DNA of 64,000 nucleotides. Origin: Mesorhizobium ventifaucium. GTDB lineage: Bacteria > Pseudomonadota > Alphaproteobacteria > Rhizobiales > Rhizobiaceae. The notes beneath the pieces were generated by a model. It was given only the letters and a program-made list of their open reading frames with translations. It made no database searches and had not been told where the DNA came from. The position numbers were made by a program, and so were the translations under genes. The stretch covers positions 150,786 to 214,785 of the forward strand of contig NZ_CAKXZS010000014.1 in the NCBI RefSeq assembly GCF_935822925.1, given 5' to 3'. Shown here piece after piece: positions 50,449 through 58,954 of the stretch. Each line of letters starts with the position of its first letter. Position 1 is the first letter of the stretch.

Positions 50449-51813
50449 GCCACGCCCATTGTTGCGCCAGACGCCGTCGTCGGCCATCAGTTCGCTCAAT
50501 ATGCCCTCGCGCAGGCCGCGGTCGGCGACGCGCAGCCGCTCCGACGGCCACACCGCGCGGATCGCTTCCAGGATGGCGCAGCCGGCCAGCACCAGATCGG
50601 CACGATCGGCGCCGATGCAAGGATTGGCGACGCGCTGCTGGAAATCCCAGCCGACCAGTTTTTCGACCATGCGGTCGACGCTGTCGCGGTCCATCCACAG
50701 CCCGTCGACGCGGCGGCGGTCGTAGCGCTCCAGGTCGAGGTGGACGCCGGCCAGCGTTGTCACCGTGCCCGAAGTGCCGAGCAGATGGAATTTCGGGCTG
50801 GCGAGCACATGGCTCAGCCGGTCGCGCCCATCAAAGGCGTGCAGGCGCACGGCGACATCCTCGACCATGGCGGCAAAGATCTCGCGGGTGACAGCGCGGC
50901 CGCCGAAGCGCTCGGCCAGCGAGACGACGCCGACCGGCAGCGACGTCCACGAGACGATATGGTTGGCGAGCCTCGGCGAGCGGTGGCCGGTGAGATCGAT
51001 CAGCGCGATTTCCGAGGAGCCGCCGCCGATGTCGAACAGGACGACGCCTTGCGTGTCGCGATCGACCAGCGAGCCGCAGCCCGACACCGCCAGCCGCGCC
51101 TCGGTCTGGCGGTCGATGATCTCGAGTTTCAACCCCGCCTCGCGCTCGACGCGGTCGAGGAACTCGGCGCCGTTCGCGGCCGTGCGGCAGGCTTCGGTGG
51201 CGATCAGCCGGGCTTTCCTGATCTTGCGGCTGCGCAATTTGTCACCACAGATCTTCAGTGCCTCGACCGCACGGTCCATCGCCGGCTGCCCGAGCCGGCC
51301 ATTGGCGGTGAGGCCCTCGCCCAGCCTGACGATGCGCGAGAAAGCGTCGATGACGCGGAACTGGCCGTGCCGCGTCGGCACCGCCACCAGCAGCCGGCAA
51401 TTGTTGGTGCCGAGATCGAGTGCGGCAAACACCGGCAGTTCCTGCATCGGCGGGCGGCGAATAACCTGCTCCGGCCTGCTTGGCGCAACCGACGGCAAAG
51501 CCGCGACGATGGCCTCGGGCGCGAGGCGGGCTGGAGCACTGCCGGCGGGCGCCGACAGTCCGGCCGCAGCGAGGCGAGCGTCATCGCGCGCAAAAACCTT
51601 GCGGCCGCGCCGGCGTTTGCGTCGCTTCCTGGTCTTGGCCTTCTGGCCATTCTGATGCTGGGACGCGTCGCCTGCCTGTCCGTGACCGGACCAAGGCTGC
51701 ACCGGGCGGACATTGTGCCGGCCGGCGGGTGGGCTTGCCTGGCCCGAAGGCGGCGGCGAAGCCTCGGACACGCCCACTTCCGGCGCGCCGGCGCCGGTGT
51801 CGTGGTCTTCCAC
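50440..51813 (-). CDS. ppx: Ppx/GppA family exopolyphosphatase
   Basis: The 457-residue protein belongs to the ASKHA-fold Ppx/GppA phosphatases that hydrolyse polyphosphate or pppGpp. Phosphate-binding loops are [14 protein letters not shown] (near 130) and [15 protein letters not shown]. The first 120 residues are a non-conserved extension with a strongly basic patch [13 protein letters not shown] (61-73) and disordered flanks, unusual for the family. The stop codon lies in a palindromic repeat. The start could be later, but ATG 51813 has no better competitor. Together with rlmE it may form an operon. Confidence 0.88.
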   Translation of the reverse strand: MEDHDTGAGAPEVGVSEASPPPSGQASPPAGRHNVRPVQPWSGHGQAGDASQHQNGQKAKTRKRRKRRRGRKVFARDDARLAAAGLSAPAGSAPARLAPEAIVAALPSVAPSRPEQVIRRPPMQELPVFAALDLGTNNCRLLVAVPTRHGQFRVIDAFSRIVRLGEGLTANGRLGQPAMDRAVEALKICGDKLRSRKIRKARLIATEACRTAANGAEFLDRVEREAGLKLEIIDRQTEARLAVSGCGSLVDRDTQGVVLFDIGGGSSEIALIDLTGHRSPRLANHIVSWTSLPVGVVSLAERFGGRAVTREIFAAMVEDVAVRLHAFDGRDRLSHVLASPKFHLLGTSGTVTTLAGVHLDLERYDRRRVDGLWMDRDSVDRMVEKLVGWDFQQRVANPCIGADRADLVLAGCAILEAIRAVWPSERLRVADRGLREGILSELMADDGVWRNNGRGRA

Positions 51814-51956
51814 TTCAATTCCTTCCGGCGCCGCGCGAACCGGAGACCGGACGCAGCAGACGCTTTCACATGTTCAAAGTTGCCACCAGACTAGCAGCGC
51901 CGGGCCGGATCACCAAGACATGAAATGCGTTCGCGGGAGGGGCGCTGAGGTGGCGA

Positions 51957-52145
51957 CCCCTTCCCCCTTGTGGGAGAAGGTGGCCGAGCGAAGCTCGGTC
52001 GGATGAGGGGTGCTGGACGGATCGCGGCGTTGAAGACGTAATCACTTCAAATTATTAGTTTTTTTCACGCCGAGTTTCTTCCAACACCCCTCTTCCGTCT
52101 CGGCGCTGCGCGCCGATCCACCTTCTCCCACAAGGGGAGAAGGGA
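51957..52145. repeat. Paired intergenic palindromic repeat, type C
   Basis: Inverted copies at 51957-52016 and 52080-52145 contain CTTGTGGGAGAAGGTGG, GAGCGAAGCTCGGTCGGATGAGGGGTGCTGG and the matching reverse. They fill the 395-base gap between the divergent ppx and 52209 genes; no gene is seen there. Confidence 0.85.
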
Positions 52146-52208
52146 AGGCGCCAGCGCAGCAGCGCGCCTTGCCGGTTGAATAGCCGGCTTCGATAAGGCA
52201 TTTCTGAA

Positions 52209-53231
52209 ATGGCGGGGATGAAACATTCGAAATCGCGGGCAGTTTTTCCTGACGCGAACCGAAAGGGCAACGGGGCTGCAACGCATGATCGTCACGCCAT
52301 GAACTGGAGGCGTTATTTCTGGCCGGTCGTCGGCGTTGCGGCGGTCGTCTTCTCGCTATGGCTGCTGCTGCACGAGCTGCGCGGCATTTCGCTCGACGAC
52401 GTCTGGGACGGCATCGTCGCCATCCCTGCCCGCGGCTGGGTGCTCGCCGCGTTGAGCTCGGTCATCGCCTATGCGTCGCTGGCCGGCTACGACCACATCG
52501 CGCTCCTGCATATCGGCAAGAAAGTGTCTTGGCTGTTCGTCACCCTGTGCTCCTTCACCACCTACGCGCTGTCGCACAATATCGGCGGCTCGGTATTTTC
52601 AGGCGCGGTGATCCGCTACCGCGCTTACGGAACCAAGGGGCTGACCGGACAGGACGTCGGCATTCTGGTGGCGATCTGCTGGATCACCTTCGTGCTGTCT
52701 ACGGTGTTGGTTTCAGGCATCGTGCTGGTGCTCGCGCCGGAGATCGTCGACCGCTTTTCCGGCGCGCCGCATCATCAGCTTTCGCAGGCGGCGGGGCTCG
52801 CGATGCTGCTCGTGGTGGCGGCCTATATCTTCGGCAGCTGGCTGCATCTCAGGCCGCTGAAGATCGGCAGTTTTCAGGTCCATTATCCGGCACTGCCGAT
52901 CGTCGCGCGGCAATTGCTGATCGGCCCGGTCGAATTGCTGGCAGCGGCAGCGATCATCTTCTTTGCCCTGCCGGTATCAGGCAATCCCGGGTACTTCGTC
53001 GTGCTCGGCGTCTTCCTGGTATCGTTCTCGGTCGCCCAGATCTCGCACGCGCCGGGCGGGCTCGGCGTGTTCGAGGTCGTCTTCCTGGCCGGCCTGTCGC
53101 ATATGGACCCGGTCGGCGTGCTGGCAGCACTGCTGGTGTTCCGGCTGTTCTACCTGATCATCCCGCTGGTGATGGCGCTCGGCGTCGTGCTGTATTTCGA
53201 GCACTCGCAGCTCGGGCGAAGCGGGAATTGA
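52209..53231 (+). CDS. Lysylphosphatidylglycerol synthase transmembrane-domain protein (UPF0104)
   Basis: This 340-residue membrane protein has about eight helices with the MprF/UPF0104 flippase-like pattern: YASLAGYDHIAL, SHNIGGSVFSGAVIRYR, and QISHAPGGLGVFEVVFLAGL. The catalytic lysyl-transferase domain of MprF is absent. It may move lipids or act as a membrane scaffold. Start at 52209 or at 52299 (MNWRRYFW); neither has a strong ribosome-binding site. Confidence 0.82.
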   Translation: MAGMKHSKSRAVFPDANRKGNGAATHDRHAMNWRRYFWPVVGVAAVVFSLWLLLHELRGISLDDVWDGIVAIPARGWVLAALSSVIAYASLAGYDHIALLHIGKKVSWLFVTLCSFTTYALSHNIGGSVFSGAVIRYRAYGTKGLTGQDVGILVAICWITFVLSTVLVSGIVLVLAPEIVDRFSGAPHHQLSQAAGLAMLLVVAAYIFGSWLHLRPLKIGSFQVHYPALPIVARQLLIGPVELLAAAAIIFFALPVSGNPGYFVVLGVFLVSFSVAQISHAPGGLGVFEVVFLAGLSHMDPVGVLAALLVFRLFYLIIPLVMALGVVLYFEHSQLGRSGN

Positions 53232-53370
53232 GATGCAGCACTTAGAAATACGCCTGATGAAACGTGGCGATTGAAAGGCTCGGCAGGCTTGACTATTTTT
53301 CGGCGGCGGCTACAAGGCACGCGCGGCGACATTGTCGCCCTGCCGCGTGGTTTTCAACAGCCGCGCCTGC

Positions 53371-53444
53371 TGGGGAATAGGTTAACGGTAGACCCACGGA
53401 CTCTGACTCCGTTAGTCCTGGTTCGAATCCAGGTTCCCCAGCCA
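53371..53444 (+). tRNA. tRNA-Gln(CUG)
   Basis: The cloverleaf can be drawn in full. The acceptor stem is TGGGGAA with TTCCCCA, the D-arm is GGTT/GACC, the anticodon stem is ACGGA/TCCGT with loop CTCTGAC (anticodon CTG, reading CAG), and the T-arm is CCTGG/CCAGG with loop TTCGAAT. CCA is encoded. It marks the border to the gene-sparse accessory segment. Confidence 0.97.
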
Positions 53445-53758
53445 AGAACTTCATGAATGAAAACAATCGGTTACGCAGCACCATCGCGACCGGTCCGTGT
53501 TGCATGGGTTTTCACGTCCTGCAGCGCTCAACTCCTTGCTTTCCGGGCCTGTCTCGGTCCGTCCGTTGTTGTCATTGCAACATGACTGCAACACGGATCA
53601 GCCCATTTGTTCCCGCCATGTTCGCAGCGAAGAAAGCCCGCCACCGTGAGGCAGCGGGCCACGTCGCTCAGATGCGGAATGATTCAGTTCGCCTTCTCGC
53701 GAATCGCCTGGAAAATAATAGGAACGGAACTGGGGCCCAGCTCGGGCGAGAGGCGGAA
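53445..53758. other. Gap after tRNA-Gln
   Basis: No gene is supported in this stretch. A short GC palindrome CCCGCCACCGTGAGGCAGCGGG (53636-53660) may act as a transcript end. I looked for a second copy of the tRNA 3' end as an attachment site and saw none. Confidence 0.5.
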
Positions 53759-53896
53759 CTAGTGCCCGCCGCTGGTGGCGTCTTCGGTCTTGAATACCAG
53801 GATCATATCCCCGTTTGCCGGATCGAAGCATCCCAGGCATCGCGACACGGATGTGGAGGGAACGTCACATGCAGCAACCGAACAACCGCCGCACAT
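53759..53896 (-). CDS. Possible Cys-rich micro-gene
   Basis: This frame encodes 45 residues starting MCGGCSVAACDVPS, then RCLGCFDPANGDMILVF, with cysteines at 2, 5, 10, 20 and 23. The spacing CxxC...CxxC suggests zinc or iron binding. It lies 33 bases after the 64-residue frame at 53930-54124 on the same strand. No clear Shine-Dalgarno was seen, so it may be accidental or part of decayed sequence. Confidence 0.3.
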   Translation of the reverse strand: MCGGCSVAACDVPSTSVSRCLGCFDPANGDMILVFKTEDATSGGH

Positions 53897-53929
53897 CGTG
53901 CCGATGCGGAGGCGTGCATGAGCGTGGTC

Positions 53930-54124
53930 CTACCGATGCCGCGCGAGCGGGTCCATGGGTGCGTTTGCTTCGGCCAACCTAGCCAGCGCTTGTTCAACTT
54001 TTTGAGCCGAGGTGTCAGTGCGCTTGATGTGCCGGATCATTTGCTGCCTCAGCAGCGCGAGCCTTTCGGCGCGATAAACATCGCCGTATCTCGCAGTTTC
54101 AAGGTGGAGGGTTGCGAGCCTCAT
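53930..54124 (-). CDS. Small helical protein, hypothetical
   Basis: The 64-residue frame begins MRLATLHLETARYGDVYRAE and continues with charged helical sequence (SAQKVEQALARLAEANAPM), ending PLARHR. Composition looks like real protein rather than shadow sequence. The ribosome-binding site is weak (GGA ten bases upstream). Function is unknown. Confidence 0.45.
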   Translation of the reverse strand: MRLATLHLETARYGDVYRAERLALLRQQMIRHIKRTDTSAQKVEQALARLAEANAPMDPLARHR

Positions 54125-54349
54125 GGGCGACTATTCCAATTATTCAGCACTCCGAAGTAGGAGACCTCCATCCATGAGCCTAGAGGGAAAACTGGATACA
54201 TCAGTGACCTTCGTGACCACCTATGAAGACATGAAGCTCCTGTAGGGCGGCATTGCCGACAGTAGCAATCTAAAATTCCGACTGTCGTTTTGATTTCGAA
54301 GTTCGACCCAAGCCCCAAATCAAAATCAACCTAACTTCGAATCACGACA

Positions 54350-54910
54350 CTAGCGCTGGTCCAGCTTCTTCGCAGTCGCCCGCTGCTTCGATTCGATCTC
54401 GTCCAGCACTGCTTCTGGCGCGATGTCCCTCTTAATCTCGCCGACTTCTATATCGCTTAAGGCTGGTTTTACATTCAACCGATCCGCTATCGAATCGACA
54501 AGTTCAGTAAGCTTTGTGAGTTCGTGCTCCGTCAGCAGGCTCACCTGAAGGTCCAGATCCGCCCGTTTGTCTGCGGCAGCTGACATCCGGTTTTGACTGA
54601 TCAGTACAAAGGTCGAGAGAAATATCGCCTCGACGGAAGCTACCATAGCCAATATCACGAATGTCGGATCAAATGGCGGAGTGATCGGTATCCAGCCCAA
54701 GTTCGAGACGATCCAGCCGCCATACACGGCCAAGTGAAGGTACACGAAACGCATACTGCCCGTAAAAGAAGTAATCGCCTCAGCGATTTTCTCTTCCAAA
54801 GTTGCCTCGCTTGCTTCCTTCGCCCGGCGCTCCTCAATCGCTTGGATATTGCGTTTCAGTGCTTGGCTGAGTTCAGTCGGAGGTGGCGGAGGCAACGTTG
54901 GAGAATCCAT
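54350..54910 (-). CDS. DUF1003 membrane protein
   Basis: This 186-residue protein has two membrane helices (about 54-72 and 82-105) with the DUF1003 signature: AEAITSFTGSMRFVYLHL, GWIVSNLGWIP, FDPTFVILAMVASVEAIFLSTFVLISQNRM. A proline-rich start and a long charged C-terminal helix complete it. Its function is unknown. A GGAAC-N18-TT element 49 bases upstream suggests control by the general stress sigma factor. Confidence 0.88.
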   Translation of the reverse strand: MDSPTLPPPPPTELSQALKRNIQAIEERRAKEASEATLEEKIAEAITSFTGSMRFVYLHLAVYGGWIVSNLGWIPITPPFDPTFVILAMVASVEAIFLSTFVLISQNRMSAAADKRADLDLQVSLLTEHELTKLTELVDSIADRLNVKPALSDIEVGEIKRDIAPEAVLDEIESKQRATAKKLDQR

Positions 54911-54958
54911 GGTACACCCGTTGGATAGTTATCGGTCCTGCCACTCTGGGCAACGTAC

Positions 54959-54983
54959 AATCACGGGTATTCGACTTTGTTCC
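54959..54983 (-). promoter_or_regulatory. RpoE2/EcfG-type promoter upstream of the DUF1003 gene
   Basis: On the minus strand GGAAC (54979-54983) is followed after exactly 18 bases by TT (54959-54960), the spacing described for Sinorhizobium RpoE2 promoters. The DUF1003 start codon is 49 bases further on. Confidence 0.6.
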
Positions 54984-55134
54984 CGACTGGAGCCATCTAA
55001 TCATTGGCTCTCCTCATTTACCCAGGCGATTTCGGGGTCTTAGACGCTTGGCGGCGCCAGAGCCTTCCAGCTGAGGAAGGGCGGGCGATCCGGCCGCTGA
55101 TCGTCTTTCGCGAGAGCGCGGCGGGAGATGGAGT

Positions 55135-55159
55135 CCGGCCGACCCTCTGGGTCGGCCGG
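55135..55159 (-). terminator. Hairpin after the 55172-56098 gene
   Basis: An 11-bp perfect stem CCGGCCGACCC/GGGTCGGCCGG with a three-base loop lies 12 bases past the stop codon. There is no T-run, so it may be a transcript-end or stabilising structure rather than a canonical terminator. Confidence 0.55.
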
Positions 55160-55171
55160 GAGTAGACGTCT

Positions 55172-56098
55172 TCAGCTTCGACTGGCTGTGAGATAGAGCG
55201 CGTCTTCTTCGTCGTCGCGCTGCTTGCCGCCTAACGCTGCCGCTGCGCTGGCGATGAACGCACCGATGATGAGAGAAAGCGCGCCAACCAGCGCGAAAGT
55301 GGCGCCGGCTTTTCTAGCTGTGTCGGCTGCTTCCTGTGCTTGGACTTTGGCCGCCTCGACCTGAGCAAGCACCGCATCAACCCGGGCAGTAGCATCCGCT
55401 TGCGACAGGCCAGTGCGAGCGGCCACGAGTTGTCCCAGATAAGTCTTGTCGTCGGCCGAGACTTCGCCGGCCACCGCACTCGTAATGAGGATGCGGGAGG
55501 CTTGTGCGGCTGCTGTCGCATCGCCCTCCGCGCCCGGCGCCGCCAGCCTGGAAGGATCGGTCGGGCGGAACAGCGCATCCACGAAATACGAAGTCGCGTC
55601 GCTGCCTCCGTCGTTCCCGGCGTTTGCGGTCGCCCCTGCCGAGGCACCCATTGCTGCTCCAGAGGCCACTGTCGAGGCCGCCTTGACGCCGGTGCCGATT
55701 GCCGCGGACAGCGCCGAACCGAGCACGAACGCGACCAGAAGCGTCGCCAGCGCCCAGGCCATGAATCCGTGCGCCGTATCCCGGAAGAACGTCTCGTCCG
55801 TATGAATGCCGACCCATTTGGTGCGAAGGCGCCCGGTCAGGTAACCCCCGAGCCCGGATGACAACCATTGCACGATGACCAGCCAGATTGCAGTGGACAC
55901 AGCGAAGGTGGTGACGCTGGCGCTTTCGTTGGACCATGGAGACACCATCGTGAGCCCGAGGCCGGACCCGAGAAGCATCAGGATGAACGTCAAGGTCGAG
56001 GCAGCGAAGGCGCCGGCGATGATCGGTCCCCAGTTGACTGCGGATAACGAGGACTCGACCGGCGCAGCGACGTCCGTCGCCAGGATGGTTGATGCCAT
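55172..56098 (-). CDS. Membrane protein of unknown function, rhizobial type
   Basis: The 308-residue protein has an N-terminal membrane helix pair (25-52 and 63-90), another around 110-135 and one near 270-292. In between there is a Gly/Ala-rich soluble part and a coiled-coil-like stretch (about 225-265, VLAQVEAAKVQAQEAADTARKA). ATG follows GGAGGAAT. It is downstream of the 25-residue peptide gene, with only nine bases between them, so co-transcription is likely. Similar proteins often accompany stress genes in rhizobia. Confidence 0.75.
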   Translation of the reverse strand: MASTILATDVAAPVESSLSAVNWGPIIAGAFAASTLTFILMLLGSGLGLTMVSPWSNESASVTTFAVSTAIWLVIVQWLSSGLGGYLTGRLRTKWVGIHTDETFFRDTAHGFMAWALATLLVAFVLGSALSAAIGTGVKAASTVASGAAMGASAGATANAGNDGGSDATSYFVDALFRPTDPSRLAAPGAEGDATAAAQASRILITSAVAGEVSADDKTYLGQLVAARTGLSQADATARVDAVLAQVEAAKVQAQEAADTARKAGATFALVGALSLIIGAFIASAAAALGGKQRDDEEDALYLTASRS

Positions 56099-56107
56099 GG
56101 ATTCCTC

Positions 56108-56185
56108 CTACCGCATGAACAGCGCGAGAAGGATGATGATCGGAATAGGAACTCCGAGCAGCCAGAGTAGAATGCCACGACCCAT
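56108..56185 (-). CDS. 25-residue hydrophobic peptide
   Basis: This encodes MGRGILLWLLGVPIPIIILL followed by ALFMR. A textbook AGGAGAC lies six bases upstream of the ATG. The peptide is one membrane-spanning helix with a Gly-Val-Pro kink. Nearly identical tiny peptides are, to my memory, widespread in Hyphomicrobiales and usually unannotated or called hypothetical. It directly precedes the 308-residue membrane protein gene. Confidence 0.75.
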   Translation of the reverse strand: MGRGILLWLLGVPIPIIILLALFMR

Positions 56186-56223
56186 GATTGTCTCCTATCG
56201 AAAGACGGATGTTGCAAGTAAAA

Positions 56224-56252
56224 CAGCCACCCCAACACAGTTGAGGTGGCTG
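56224..56252 (-). terminator. Rho-independent terminator after the DUF892 gene
   Basis: Arms CAGCCACC.CAA and TTG.GGTGGCTG pair around a five-base loop. On the minus strand they are followed by TTTTAC. The stop of the DUF892 gene is eight bases before. Confidence 0.82.
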
Positions 56253-56260
56253 GTGTGTGA

Positions 56261-56758
56261 TCAGGCGGCCTTGGCCATTTCGTTGGCCGAGGCGTCCGCC
56301 AATCCGGTGAGCGCCTCGTCTGTCATAGACTCTTCGCCGAGCGTCTGTTCGAGCAGCTTGGCGGCGTCGCTCATGCCCAAGACCTCGGCCCAGCGCTTCA
56401 GCGTGCCATAGCGGGTGATCTCGTAGTGCTCGACAGCCTGGGCAGCGGAGATCAGACCGGCGTCCAGTGCGGGAGTTCCCTCGAACTCCTCCATAATCTC
56501 CTCGCCCTCCTCGATGATGCCGTCGATCGCGGGACACGTCTTGCCCTGTGCCCGCTTGCCAAGGAGCTCGAAAACCTGCTGCAGGCGCTCGACATGACCG
56601 TCGGTTTCGTCCCTGTGCTTCTCGAAGGCTGCCTTCAGATCGGCCGATGAGGCGGCGCGCGCCATCTTGGGAAGCGCCTTCAGGATCTTCTTTTCCGCGT
56701 AATAGATATCTTTGAGCGTATCAAGGAAGAGATCATCCAATGTCTTTTCTTTCGCCAT
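56261..56758 (-). CDS. yciF: Ferritin-like DUF892 protein (YciE/YciF family)
   Basis: This 165-residue four-helix protein has the DUF892 pattern: LDDLFLDTLKDIYYAEKKILKALPKM at the start, KHRDETDGHVERLQQVFELLG, and AVEHYEITRYGTL. The E, H and D residues are the metal ligands of the ferritin-like fold. YciF proteins are stress-induced; iron storage or protection is inferred. AGGAAAT precedes the start. A GGAAC-N18-TT promoter lies about 70 bases upstream. Confidence 0.9.
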   Translation of the reverse strand: MAKEKTLDDLFLDTLKDIYYAEKKILKALPKMARAASSADLKAAFEKHRDETDGHVERLQQVFELLGKRAQGKTCPAIDGIIEEGEEIMEEFEGTPALDAGLISAAQAVEHYEITRYGTLKRWAEVLGMSDAAKLLEQTLGEESMTDEALTGLADASANEMAKAA

Positions 56759-56826
56759 GGCGAATTTCCTTTTGGTTCCAGCGTTTTTTTGTTGTCGTTC
56801 ACGGGGTTGTGAAACGCATGCTCAAC

Positions 56827-56851
56827 AAGCGCGCAACGCCGGAAAGGTTCC
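56827..56851 (-). promoter_or_regulatory. RpoE2/EcfG-type promoter upstream of the DUF892 gene
   Basis: On the minus strand GGAAC (56847-56851) is followed after 18 bases by TT (56827-56828). The yciF start codon is 69 bases downstream. Confidence 0.6.
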
Positions 56852-57459
56852 CTTGAGACGTCTCGCTGCACGTCACTCTGACTTCGTGGGGTCAACCCCT
56901 GGTTCAATTCACTTCCCGCTCCGCCAGGCATTTCGCTATCGAGGGATCGCATCATGCTCTGATACTTGGCGTCTCTATCTGTCGAGCTTCTTGAGAATAT
57001 TTTTGTCGGCGCAGCCATGAACGAGCGCGCCTGACCTTGGGGATGCTGCTCGCCAAAGTCGCCGGCGGCGAGACCAGCCCTTCCACCTAAAAGAATTCTC
57101 TGCGAGAACGATGCCTCCCGCCAACTGGCCTCCGATCCGGTTGCTCCTGGCGGCCAACAATGCCCACGGCGAAATAGACGTCCGGTCGTTTTTCGAATTG
57201 GCGCGCCGGGGAAGACCAAGGAACAACGTCCAGCGGTGATGTCTGCGGGTCAACCGCGCGGTGGGCGCTCGCCGTCGCTTTCGCACAGTTAGTTGTGAAT
57301 GTCGGTTGCAGCGACCGCTGCGTGCCCGAATGCGACCGCGAGCTGGTTGAAAGACACAGGAGGCGAATGAGGGCTTCGCTTTGGATAGTGAGGGCGCATC
57401 GCCTGGCTTGATCCGGCGACGCGAGTCCGACGGCGAGGGATATCTATGAGGAAGCCTGG
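56852..57459. other. Gap without a supported gene
   Basis: About 600 bases between the stress promoter and a micro-gene. Open frames here have biased composition typical of shadow or decayed sequence; a minus-strand stretch reading DVYFAVGIVGRQEQPD ends without a start. I see no repeat or RNA gene. Confidence 0.5.
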
Positions 57460-57627
57460 ATGATCAGACCGCCAAGACGACAGGGCGAATACGCGGATCG
57501 GGAGATCGATTGCCAAGAGGCCTCGATTTTTTACTATGTGGTGATCGCCTTAGTCCTCGAATTGATCGCTGGACATTACCTCAAGAAAATAGGTGCTGAA
57601 TTGAAAGCACACCGCAAGGGCATATAG
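57460..57627 (+). CDS. Small single-helix membrane micro-gene
   Basis: It encodes 55 residues: a charged start MIRPPRRQGEYADREIDCQE, a hydrophobic helix (IFYYVVIALVLELIAG, about 23-38), and a basic tail KAHRKGI. GAGGAA lies seven bases upstream of the ATG. It is consistent with a small inner-membrane protein. No family recognised. Confidence 0.6.
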   Translation: MIRPPRRQGEYADREIDCQEASIFYYVVIALVLELIAGHYLKKIGAELKAHRKGI

Positions 57628-57880
57628 CGCGTCGTCCTGCGGCGGGTCTGCGGGCCCGTGCCGATGGAGTCGTGCTCACCTCGCGTCCCGGCTGTCCTCG
57701 GCGCTGCCTTGCTGCGCTGATTCTGGGCGCGACCTTTATGTAGAAGACCCGCCGCTATATTTGCGAAGCGACGGGCCTCCACCCCATGCCCCATACTTGA
57801 CCATGCAATTGCGGTGCCAGACGTATTGAACCATTGCGAGGCACCTTATCGCTTTTACACAGCGGAATTACCGCCGAGCC

Positions 57881-57905
57881 GGAACGCTTGCTTGTCTCGT
57901 GGGTT
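57881..57905 (+). promoter_or_regulatory. RpoE2/EcfG-type promoter upstream of the 57926 gene
   Basis: GGAAC (57881-57885) is followed after 18 bases by TT (57904-57905). Transcription would begin around 57911, just before AGGAG, giving a very short leader. Confidence 0.6.
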
Positions 57906-57925
57906 GAGATGCAGGAGATGCAGGC

Positions 57926-58183
57926 GTGGCCAAGAAGCTGTCCATCGCCGGAATATTGCGACTTACCTCTGACCAACTGAAGAGGATCCGGAAACGCGTC
58001 GCCAATGGCGGTCACGTGGACCAGATGCAGGAGGTCGATGCCCTGGTGGGCCTCGCTAAAGAAATGGCCGACCGGCAACTAGCCGGGTTAGAAAGCCCGG
58101 CAGATGAAAACGATGGCTCTGTGCAAGACGGTGACGATGCAAAGGACTGGCGTGGCGCCGGCCACCCCCCCGCGAGCGACTGA
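57926..58183 (+). CDS. Small hypothetical protein, stress-promoter linked
   Basis: This 85-residue protein starts with GTG preceded by CAGGAG. The first 60 residues look helical (LSIAGILRLTSDQLKRIRKRVANGG, then VDALVGLAKEMADRQLAGL); the last 25 are acidic and disordered. It has no recognisable family. It stands 21 bases after a GGAAC-N18-TT element and is probably expressed under stress. Confidence 0.65.
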   Translation: MAKKLSIAGILRLTSDQLKRIRKRVANGGHVDQMQEVDALVGLAKEMADRQLAGLESPADENDGSVQDGDDAKDWRGAGHPPASD

Positions 58184-58354
58184 CAGTCGCTCACAAAATC
58201 ATCCCCGAAATCGTTCGGTGAACCACGCTTTTTGCCACCCACCACCTTTCATCGGCTTATGGGTCATCAGGCGCTTCGGCAAGTGCTCGGTGTGCACTTC
58301 AAGCAGGGGCTCGTTAATTCCTTTAGGCGATGGCGGGGTGCAGACGAAGGATTG

Positions 58355-58639
58355 TCATTGAAGTGCCCCGCCAGGAAAGCCGATGGAATCTGCGTTATCC
58401 GATCCTCGTTCAACGGCATGTGCGATTTGTTTCAGCATCGCATGAGCCGCGCCTGCCGACATGACGAGGCGGCACACAATCACGTGTTCGAACTTTCCAC
58501 GCTCGTAGATCGCTCGCTGCCGGCTGTAAAATATGCACCGGAAATTCCCGTCTCCCAAATTTTCCATGTCGGCCATCCCTGAAATGAAGACATCGGGGAT
58601 GATGGCCGTTTCGACTAAGTCCATAATGGGATCGGTCAT
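58355..58639 (-). CDS. Hypothetical protein
   Basis: The 94-residue protein has IIPDVFISGMADMENLGDG, CIFYSRQRAIYE and VIVCRLVMSAGAAHAM. GGGGAGAC lies seven bases before the ATG at 58639, fixing the start against a longer frame. The alternation suggests a small alpha/beta fold. Similar short proteins occur scattered in rhizobial accessory DNA, as far as I recall; function is unknown. Confidence 0.7.
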   Translation of the reverse strand: MTDPIMDLVETAIIPDVFISGMADMENLGDGNFRCIFYSRQRAIYERGKFEHVIVCRLVMSAGAAHAMLKQIAHAVERGSDNADSIGFPGGALQ

Positions 58640-58954
58640 GATGCGTCTCCCCAATTGCCCCAATTGCCGGGTTCCAATACCCGGCGTTGCTGACACCTGC
58701 AATTTGCAGGCTAAGGGAGCAACTGTCGTTTGATCAACTTGGAGATTGGGGGTAGCCGGCACCTGCAATGGGAGAAGGATCTCGCATGCCGCATCCGCCT
58801 TACTATATTAGCAGTAGCGCATGAAGGGGATTAGAGTGCCACCCCAGCCGGCGCCGCTCCCAATCCCCTCACGCCGGTTAGGCCCGGCGGCCCGCTGGTC
58901 ACCCCGATAGGCTGTCGGGCCGTCCTATCAAAAGCACGGTGTTGACCAACGTGA
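58640..58954. other. Gap without a supported gene
   Basis: Two direct CCCAATTGC/CCCCAATTGCC-like stretches near 58650-58672 and AATTTGCAGG at 58700 are the only visible structure. No reading frame or RNA gene is convincing. Confidence 0.45.

Noticed and set aside
54173..54247. 23-codon frame starting MSLEGKLDTSVTFV.
   Set aside because: The ribosome-binding spacing is poor (GGAG ten bases away) and nothing else supports it.
58640..58720. A fourth GGAAC element upstream of the 58639 gene.
   Set aside because: GGAAC is present on the minus strand but the base pair 18 bases downstream is GG and not TT, so it does not fit the promoter pattern.
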